Assembly (NCBI GenBank): GCA_026387055.1
Contig: JAPLML010000096.1
Span: forward strand, 1-5,696
DNA length: 5,696 bases
Source of the DNA: Planctomycetota bacterium
GTDB taxonomy: Bacteria > Planctomycetota > Phycisphaerae > FEN-1346
Direction: 5' to 3'
Shown here one piece after another: positions 1-3,909 of the stretch (the stretch's first letter is position 1; each line of letters begins with the position of its first letter). The notes beneath the pieces were generated by a model. It did not search any database, was not told where the DNA came from, and saw nothing but the letters and a program-made list of their open reading frames with translations. The translations under genes were made by a program, and so were the position numbers.

Positions 1-21
1 GGGTCTCCTGACCCACCGCGC
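1..21. repeat. Truncated palindromic repeat unit at the left window edge
   Basis: Positions 1-5 (GGGTC) pair with 10-14 (GACCC) around a TCCT loop. The right arm continues to 21 as GACCCACCGCGC, so the left arm should begin 7 nt before the window. The inferred layout, a 12-bp stem with a 4-nt loop, matches the complete hairpins at 56-83, 2046-2073 and 5646-5673. With the unit at 56-83 it makes a close pair separated by 34 nt, as in clustered REP/BIME-type repeats. No T-run follows it. Only five base pairs can be verified inside the window. Confidence 0.55.
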
Positions 22-32
22 GGCCATTGCCC

Positions 33-105
33 CCGGGCGGCGAGATAACGCAGGTGCGCGGCGGGTCGGGAGACCCGCCGCGCGAAGCAGCGTTGTAGCA
101 CTAAG
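33..105 (-). repeat. 73-bp intergenic repeat, left copy (inverted partner of 5624-5696)
   Basis: Positions 33-87 are identical over 55 bp to the reverse complement of 5642-5696. From 88 to 105 the match continues with 5 mismatches, including an 8-nt identical block TTGTAGCA at 93-100. It sits downstream of the mlaD stop codon and, read on the minus strand, has the same orientation relative to that gene as the right copy has to the fucosidase gene. It includes the hairpin at 56-83 and a TGCTACAAC motif (minus strand, 92-100). It has no coding potential. It is most likely a dispersed extragenic element, and the repeat may extend further left than 33 because the partner copy is cut off by the window end. 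Confidence 0.85.
56..83 (-). repeat. Perfect 12-4-12 hairpin within the left repeat
   Basis: Arms GCGCGGCGGGTC (56-67) and GACCCGCCGCGC (72-83) are perfectly complementary, with GGGA as the loop on the plus strand (TCCC on the minus strand). The stem is very GC-rich and would be stable as RNA or as a DNA cruciform. On the minus strand, which is the mlaD transcript direction, no U-tract follows, so it is not a canonical intrinsic terminator. It could still protect or process a 3' end, or be the folded part of a small RNA. Confidence 0.8.
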
Positions 106-126
106 AAATGCTAAATGTTAAATGCT
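106..126. repeat. Three tandem 7-nt repeats (AAATGYT)
   Basis: AAATGCT, AAATGTT and AAATGCT lie head to tail without gaps, differing at a single position. The tract is AT-rich against high-GC surroundings and lies between the mlaD stop codon (140-142) and the 73-bp repeat. It resembles the short heptanucleotide tandem repeats described in some cyanobacteria and other large bacterial genomes. A related two-unit tract occurs at 3878-3891. Confidence 0.6.
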
Positions 127-139
127 TATCATTCTCCGT

Positions 140-1192
140 TCACTTTCCTTCCTTCGCCGTAATCCCTTCTTTGCGCCACATGATGATCAGGCGGTCGGCG
201 TTGTCGGCGACGGACTGGAGGTCCTCCAGGAGCGTCGTGAGGGCGCGGTGGAGTTCGTCGTCGGTGGCGAGCTTGCCGAGGGTGCCCTGGCCCTTGTTGA
301 TGTTCTCGAAGGTCCGGTTCACGGTGTTCATGGTGGTGGTGGCGCCTTCGACGGCCTTGTCGAGTTTCTTGATGAGGTCGCGGGCGTCACCGGTGCTCTT
401 GGTGAGGTCGTCGGCCAGCGTGTCGGTCTTGGCGCCGAGCTTCTTGAAGGTCTCATCGGCGGCGGCCAGGGTCTTCTTGGCGGCGTCGAGCGTCTCCTGG
501 AGTTTCTTGGCGCTTATGTCGGCCTCGGCGAGGAGGGTGTTGAAGCTCGAATCCTTCTTGTCGAGCTGGTCCTGGAGCGTCTTGCCGGTGACCTCGAACT
601 GCTCGATCATCGTCCACAGGTTGCGGGGCTGGCCGGCGTCGACGTCCTTGAGGGTGCGCGGCTCGGTGAGTTTCTGGATGTTGGCGGCCACGGGTTCGAG
701 GGCCTTGAGGGTGGAGAGGCCCTTGCGGACGTCGGCCACGAGTTCCTCGGGCAGGAGGCTGGGGGCGACCACGTGACCCTCGATGTAGGCGGTGCCGTCG
801 GTCGGCAAGGACGACGGCGGGGCGGGCGCGACCTCGGGCAGCTTCTTCGGTGTGGTCTGGAAATCGAGGTACAGGTCGCCGATGGTGCTCTGCTGGGCGA
901 CGAAGGCGGCGTCGGTGGGGATGAGGATGCCGCGGTTGATGTGCATGTCGACCCAGACGCCGGCTTTCTGGGGCTGGCTGGTGCGGACGTTCTGGACCTC
1001 GCCGCAGTCGATGCCGTCCATGTGGACGCGTTTGCCGGCGCGTACGCCGACGGCGCTGGGCAGGTGGCCGTGGACGACGTATCCGCCGCGGATGAGGAAC
1101 GCCACCTGTCCGAACCAGAAGATCATGACGCCGAGCAGGGCCGCGCCCACCAGGACGAACAGGCCCACGATGATGCTGCGTTTTTCGTTCAT
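140..1192 (-). CDS. mlaD: MlaD-family MCE protein, periplasmic substrate-binding subunit with long helical tail
   Basis: This 350-residue protein should be the MCE subunit of a MlaFED-type phospholipid transporter. It is anchored in the inner membrane and projects into the periplasm as a hexameric ring. Residues 1-5 are polar, 6-28 form one transmembrane helix, and about 38-113 form a single MCE domain with the typical GVRAGKRVHMDGIDCGEV and IPTDAAF...IGDLYLDF stretches. A proline-rich linker covers about 114-130. Residues 147-340 are predicted helix or coiled coil, carrying the GQGTLGKLATDDELH motif (301-315) common near the C-terminus of MlaD proteins. E. coli MlaD is only about 183 residues, so the tail is a real extension and recalls PqiB, Mce and TGD2 proteins, whose helices can form a tunnel. 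The start is supported by AAGGAG 7 nt upstream, overlapping the mlaF stop, which suggests translational coupling. It is the last gene of the block. The family is certain; lipid specificity is inferred. Confidence 0.92.
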   Translation of the reverse strand: MNEKRSIIVGLFVLVGAALLGVMIFWFGQVAFLIRGGYVVHGHLPSAVGVRAGKRVHMDGIDCGEVQNVRTSQPQKAGVWVDMHINRGILIPTDAAFVAQQSTIGDLYLDFQTTPKKLPEVAPAPPSSLPTDGTAYIEGHVVAPSLLPEELVADVRKGLSTLKALEPVAANIQKLTEPRTLKDVDAGQPRNLWTMIEQFEVTGKTLQDQLDKKDSSFNTLLAEADISAKKLQETLDAAKKTLAAADETFKKLGAKTDTLADDLTKSTGDARDLIKKLDKAVEGATTTMNTVNRTFENINKGQGTLGKLATDDELHRALTTLLEDLQSVADNADRLIIMWRKEGITAKEGK

Positions 1193-1199
1193 CAGGCGT

Positions 1200-1205
1200 C
1201 TCCTT
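1200..1205 (-). promoter_or_regulatory. Ribosome binding site of mlaD, overlapping the mlaF stop
   Basis: On the minus strand AAGGAG ends 7 nt before the mlaD ATG. Its first two bases (1204-1205) are part of the mlaF TAA (1204-1206). Terminating ribosomes would therefore sit on the mlaD initiation site, consistent with coupled synthesis of ATPase and MCE subunit. Confidence 0.75.
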
Positions 1206-2010
1206 ACCCCATCGGCGCGGCCGTCAGGCCGGCGTCGCCGTGGATGAATCGCTGCACGCGGATGTCGCCGTGGCGGCGGATCTGGTCGGGCGTCCCGTCG
1301 GCGATGACGCCGCCGTCGTACAGCATGATGAGCCGGTCGCCCACCTTGTACGCGCTCTGCATGTCGTGCGTGACGACGATGCTGGTGGTCTTGAGTTCCC
1401 GCCGGCAGCGCAGGATCAGCTCGTTGATCGTGTCGGCCGTGACGGGGTCGAGGCCCATCGTCGGCTCATCGTACAGGATGACCTCGGGGTCGATGGCGAT
1501 GGCGCGGGCGAGGCCGACGCGTTTGCGCATGCCGCCGGAGAGTTCCTCGGGCAGCAGGTTCTCGGTGCCCTGCATGTCGACGAGGGCGAGCTTGCGGGCG
1601 ACGATGCGGCGGATTTCATCCTCCGCCAGGCGTTTGTGTTCGTGCAGGGCGAAGGCCACGTTCTCGTAGACCGTCAGGAAGTCGAAAAGCGCCGCCCCCT
1701 GGAAGAGCATGCCGAACCGCGTCCGGAGGGGGATGAGCTCGCGCTCGCGGAGAGTCGTGACGTCAGTGTGATCGATGAAGATGTGGCCGCGGTCGGGCTT
1801 CAGGAGGCCCAGGATGAGCTTGAGCATGACGCTCTTGCCCACGCCGCTGGCGCCGAGGACGACGGCGGTCTCGCCGCGCCGGAAGCTCACCGTCAGGTCC
1901 TTGAAGACCACGTGCTTGCCGAACTGCTTGTGCACGCCCTCGAGGCGGATGAGGACGTCCGCCGGGGCGGCCCGCTGACCCGAGGTTAGTTGTTCCTTGT
2001 CAGTGGTCAT
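1204..2010 (-). CDS. mlaF: MlaF-type ABC transporter ATP-binding protein
   Basis: This 268-residue cytoplasmic ATPase should power the MlaE permease in phospholipid transport. All ABC motifs are intact: Walker A GASGVGKS (53-60), Q-loop Q104, signature LSGGM (157-161), Walker B ILYDE (178-182), D-loop GLDP (186-189) and switch histidine H215. The signature in LSGGMRKRVGLARAIA and the DEPTMGLDP stretch are typical of the Mla/Mce ATPase subfamily. Residues 1-18 are a polar extension before the conserved core. ATG at 2010 is the only plausible start: an in-frame TGA lies 24 nt upstream and no other start codon precedes the core. No good Shine-Dalgarno sequence is visible. Instead the upstream bases are a degenerate heptad repeat (2005-2032), so initiation may be weak, leaderless-like or coupled to mlaE. 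It lies 109 nt after mlaE and 11 nt before mlaD. Confidence 0.95.
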   Translation of the reverse strand: MTTDKEQLTSGQRAAPADVLIRLEGVHKQFGKHVVFKDLTVSFRRGETAVVLGASGVGKSVMLKLILGLLKPDRGHIFIDHTDVTTLRERELIPLRTRFGMLFQGAALFDFLTVYENVAFALHEHKRLAEDEIRRIVARKLALVDMQGTENLLPEELSGGMRKRVGLARAIAIDPEVILYDEPTMGLDPVTADTINELILRCRRELKTTSIVVTHDMQSAYKVGDRLIMLYDGGVIADGTPDQIRRHGDIRVQRFIHGDAGLTAAPMG

Positions 2011-2032
2011 TGGCTGTTGGCCGTTCGCCGTT
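2005..2032. repeat. Degenerate heptad tandem repeat over the mlaF start codon
   Basis: Read on the plus strand, four consecutive 7-mers are GGTCATT, GGCTGTT, GGCCGTT and CGCCGTT. The last three differ from their neighbour at one position each, and the first (2005-2011) is a looser copy that contains the mlaF ATG on the minus strand. The tract replaces the expected Shine-Dalgarno region. The repeat is visible directly; any effect on translation is inference. Confidence 0.5.
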
Positions 2033-2045
2033 CAATCTGCGTATG

Positions 2046-2073
2046 GCGCGGTGGGCAGTCTTGCCCGCCGCGC
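2046..2073. repeat. 28-nt hairpin (12-4-12) between mlaE and mlaF
   Basis: Arms GCGCGGTGGGCA (2046-2057) and TGCCCGCCGCGC (2062-2073) flank the loop GTCT. Eleven of twelve pairs are Watson-Crick; the seventh is G-T read on the plus strand and C-A on the minus strand. It belongs to the same family as 56-83 and 5646-5673, but the two loop-proximal pairs are changed on both sides (CA/TG instead of TC/GA), so base pairing is kept. It lies inside the probable mlaE-mlaF-mlaD transcript. No T-run follows in either direction. It could slow ribosomes or RNases and set relative expression of mlaE and mlaF, or be a neutral insertion of a mobile palindrome. Confidence 0.75.
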
Positions 2074-2119
2074 AACCGTGTCCTTATTGCGGGTTGTGAA
2101 CAGCCGCTAAACCCCGCCG

Positions 2120-2947
2120 TCATACGAAGATGCTGACCCGTCCCCACAGGGCGTCGTAGAGCGCCTGGAGGAACATGACGATGAAGAAGTCGAGGATCAG
2201 GATGGCCATGAAGCTGACGACGAACGCCTCGGTGGCGGCGCGGCCGACACCCTCGGCCCCCTGGCGGCTCTGGAACCCCTTGAAGCAGGCGATCAGGGCG
2301 ATGGCCGCCCCGAAGAACCCGCTCTTGAGGACCCCCGTGAAGATGTCGAAGTTCTCGATCACGTCGGCCGAGTGCATCCAGTACTCGTACGCATCGACGC
2401 CGTAGTTCCACGTCACGAGGTATCCGCCCAGGATGCCCACGAAGTCGCAGTAGATCGTCAGGAACGGAATCAGGAGGAAGCAGGCGAGGAAGCGCGGCAC
2501 GACGAGGTGGCGGATGGGGTCGGCCCCGAGGGCCCGCAGGGCGTCGATCTGCTCGGTGACCTTCATGGTGCCGAGTCCGGCCGCCAGGGCCCCGCCGACG
2601 CGCCCCGCCAGCATGACCCCCGCCAGGACCGGCCCCAGCTCCTTGATCACCGACAGGTTGATCACCGCCCCCGACCAGGACGCCCGCCCCATGGCCTCGA
2701 ACTGGAAGTACGACTGAAGGGCCAGCACCATGCCGACGAACGCACCCGTGAAGAGAATGACGGGGAGGCTCCGGAAGCCGACCTCGTAAAGCTGCGGCCG
2801 CAGCAGCCGCCACCGCGTGAAGTCCGTGAAGACCCACCGCACCATCTGGGCGGAGAAGAGGGCGAAGTTCCCAAGGTCGGCGACCTGGGCAACGGCGAAA
2901 TCCCCTAGCAGGGCCAGCGGCTTAGCGATTCGCACGAGAAACCCCAT
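2120..2947 (-). CDS. mlaE: MlaE-type ABC transporter permease
   Basis: This 275-residue integral inner-membrane protein should form the transmembrane dimer of a MlaFED phospholipid transporter. Hydrophobic segments lie at about 61-80, 99-122, 153-180, 202-222 and 243-266, after an N-terminal amphipathic region, which fits the MlaE fold. The family hallmark is clear: KELGPVLAGVMLAGRVG (102-118) followed by LGTMKVTEQIDALRALG (125-141) and a PxR stretch. One oddity is that the family usually has Glu in AAELGTM, while this protein has Gly (G124, codon GGA). ATG at 2945-2947 is preceded by a weak AGG eight nt upstream. It is the first gene of the minus-strand block and diverges from the flavoprotein gene. 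The length is close to the family norm (about 260 residues), and there is no sign of frameshift. Confidence 0.95.
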   Translation of the reverse strand: MGFLVRIAKPLALLGDFAVAQVADLGNFALFSAQMVRWVFTDFTRWRLLRPQLYEVGFRSLPVILFTGAFVGMVLALQSYFQFEAMGRASWSGAVINLSVIKELGPVLAGVMLAGRVGGALAAGLGTMKVTEQIDALRALGADPIRHLVVPRFLACFLLIPFLTIYCDFVGILGGYLVTWNYGVDAYEYWMHSADVIENFDIFTGVLKSGFFGAAIALIACFKGFQSRQGAEGVGRAATEAFVVSFMAILILDFFIVMFLQALYDALWGRVSIFV

Positions 2948-2958
2948 GGCAAGGACCT

Positions 2959-2987
2959 ATCCTAATGGTCCCGCCGCGCTAATTCAA
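2959..2987 (-). promoter_or_regulatory. Possible sigma-70-type promoter for mlaE-mlaF-mlaD
   Basis: On the minus strand TTGAAT (2982-2987) and TAGGAT (2959-2964) are separated by exactly 17 nt, and each matches 4 of 6 consensus bases. Transcription would begin only about 5 nt before the mlaE ATG, giving an almost leaderless mRNA. It is the best candidate in the mlaE-upstream region, but the match is modest and could be chance. Confidence 0.3.
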
Positions 2988-3006
2988 GCGTAAGTGAACA
3001 TCGCCC

Positions 3007-3020
3007 GCCGCCCCGGCGGC
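3007..3020. promoter_or_regulatory. Short GC palindrome between divergent promoters
   Basis: GCCGCC and GGCGGC arms (6 bp each) flank a 2-nt CC spacer. The site covers the -35 region of the TGCTATAAT promoter at 3024-3032 and lies between the two divergent blocks, where an operator could sit. The same GC composition makes such palindromes common, so the function is speculative. Confidence 0.2.
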
Positions 3021-3023
3021 ACT

Positions 3024-3032
3024 TGCTATAAT
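3024..3032 (+). promoter_or_regulatory. Extended -10 promoter (TGCTATAAT) upstream of the flavoprotein gene
   Basis: TGC followed by a perfect TATAAT (3027-3032) is a strong extended -10 element in GC-rich DNA. No good -35 is visible at the right distance, as is common for extended -10 promoters. Transcription should start near 3039, giving a leader of about 165 nt to the preferred start at 3204. Confidence 0.6.
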
Positions 3033-3119
3033 GACGGAAGCATGCGGGTAGGCTGTCTGCACAGGGATACGCCATCCGCTGAAGAGGCCTGCGCGCTGCC
3101 GTGAATGGCTGACGATTCG

Positions 3120-3149
3120 TTGCGTGGCGCCGCCCGTCGGCACTACAAT
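3120..3149 (+). promoter_or_regulatory. Second candidate promoter for the flavoprotein gene
   Basis: TTGCGT (3120-3125) and TACAAT (3144-3149) are 18 nt apart; the -10 matches 5 of 6 and the -35 only 3 of 6 consensus bases. The start near 3156 would give a 48-nt leader to ATG 3204 and would exclude the longer N-terminus starting at 3105. Confidence 0.35.
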
Positions 3150-3188
3150 AGCGCGAGGCGAACGCTGAACCCAGGTGCGTACACCCGC

Positions 3189-3194
3189 GAGGAG
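3189..3194 (+). promoter_or_regulatory. Ribosome binding site deciding the start of the flavoprotein gene
   Basis: GAGGAG ends 9 nt before ATG 3204. The upstream in-frame ATG at 3105 has no comparable sequence at a suitable distance. This favours initiation at 3204. Confidence 0.6.
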
Positions 3195-3203
3195 CAGGAA
3201 GCC

Positions 3204-3872
3204 ATGAGCCGGATCGCCACCCTGTTGATGAGCGAGTTCGTCACCCACGACGTCAAGCGGCTCGTCCTCACGAGGCCCGAGGACTTCACGTTCGTGCCGG
3301 GGCAGGGAACCCTGCTGGCGATCAACCAGCCGGACCTGCGCGAGGACGCCCATCCGTTCACCCCCACGTCGCTGGCCGACGACCGGGTCCTGGAATTCAC
3401 GATCAAAGGTCACCCGGAGCATCACGGCCTGACGGAGAAGCTGCACGCCCTGCGGCCCGGGGCGGAGCTGGTGCTCGGCGACGTCTTCGGGACGATCCAG
3501 TACCAGGGCCCCGGCACGTTCATCGCCGGCGGGGCGGGCATCACGCCGTTCATCGCGATCTTCCGGCAGCTCGCCCGCGAGGGCAAGCTGGCCGGCCACT
3601 CGCTCCTCTTCTCCAACAAGACCCGCGACGATATCATCCTGGAGCAGGAGTTCCGCCATTACCTGGGCGACCGGTGCCTCCTGACGCTGACGCGCGAGTC
3701 CGCGCCGGGCTACGAGAATCGCCGCCTCGACGCGAAACTCCTGAAGGAGAGGATCCGCGATTTCAGCCAAGCGTTCTACGTCTGCGGGCCGCCGCCCTTC
3801 GTGGAGGCCCTATCGCAGTTGCTCCAGAACTTCGGCGCCAAGGCCGACAACGTGGTGTTCGAGCAAGGCTGA
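3204..3872 (+). CDS. Ferredoxin/flavodoxin-NAD(P)H reductase-like FAD oxidoreductase
   Basis: This 222-residue cytoplasmic flavoprotein has the two-domain FNR fold: an FAD-binding barrel (about 1-100) and an NAD(P)H-binding domain (about 103-222). The FAD motif is HPFTPTS (50-56), followed by LEFTIK (63-68). The nucleotide-binding motif is FIAGGAGITPFIAI (106-119), then LLFSNKTRDDIILEQE (134-149) and YVCGPPP (192-198). It resembles stand-alone proteins annotated as flavodoxin reductase family 1. It has no 2Fe-2S ferredoxin domain, so the electron partner must be separate. The usual Arg of RxY(T/S) is His50 here. An in-frame ATG at 3105 would add 33 residues of low-complexity, Arg/Ala-rich sequence not typical of the family. 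I prefer 3204 because of GAGGAG 9 nt upstream and the start of the conserved fold. It lies 37 nt upstream of the fucosidase gene. Cofactor preference and physiological role cannot be read from sequence. Confidence 0.85.
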   Translation: MSRIATLLMSEFVTHDVKRLVLTRPEDFTFVPGQGTLLAINQPDLREDAHPFTPTSLADDRVLEFTIKGHPEHHGLTEKLHALRPGAELVLGDVFGTIQYQGPGTFIAGGAGITPFIAIFRQLAREGKLAGHSLLFSNKTRDDIILEQEFRHYLGDRCLLTLTRESAPGYENRRLDAKLLKERIRDFSQAFYVCGPPPFVEALSQLLQNFGAKADNVVFEQG

Positions 3873-3877
3873 GGCCG

Positions 3878-3891
3878 ATGCGAAATGCAAA
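3878..3891. repeat. Two-unit heptad repeat in the flavoprotein-fucosidase gap
   Basis: ATGCGAA is followed directly by ATGCAAA, one mismatch apart, in the 37-nt gap upstream of the fucosidase ribosome binding site. The segment GAAATGC, then AAAAGT, resembles the start of the tract at 105-126. Two units are weak evidence alone; it is listed because two of the other intergenic gaps also hold 7-nt repeats. Confidence 0.3.
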
Positions 3892-3897
3892 AGTAAC

Positions 3898-3902
3898 AGG
3901 AG
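3898..3902 (+). promoter_or_regulatory. Ribosome binding site of the fucosidase gene
   Basis: AGGAG ends 7 nt before ATG 3910 and fixes the start, just ahead of a clear signal peptide. Confidence 0.75.
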
Positions 3903-3909
3903 TCTCCAC

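Noticed and set aside
1..126. CRISPR-like array at the left end
   Set aside because: The two palindromes differ in flanks, there is only one spacer-length gap, and no cas genes are present. The heptad tract has no spacers.
122..1669. Long plus-strand open frame (515 codons) antisense to mlaD and mlaF
   Set aside because: It runs opposite two clearly recognised genes. Its product is Gly/Val/Ala/Glu-rich without a recognisable domain, as expected for the antisense of high-GC coding sequence.
1758..1765. TGACGTCA palindrome as an operator
   Set aside because: It lies within the mlaF coding sequence, is a single 8-bp site, and has no supporting context.
2007..2837. Minus-strand frame of 276 codons overlapping mlaE
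   Set aside because: It is a frame-shifted reading of the MlaE gene, rich in Arg/Gly/Pro/His, with no domain. MlaE in the other frame is unambiguous.
3105..3203. N-terminal extension of the flavoprotein
   Set aside because: It lacks a ribosome binding site, has a low-complexity Arg/Ala-rich sequence, and a promoter-like element lies inside it. ATG 3204 has GAGGAG at 9 nt.
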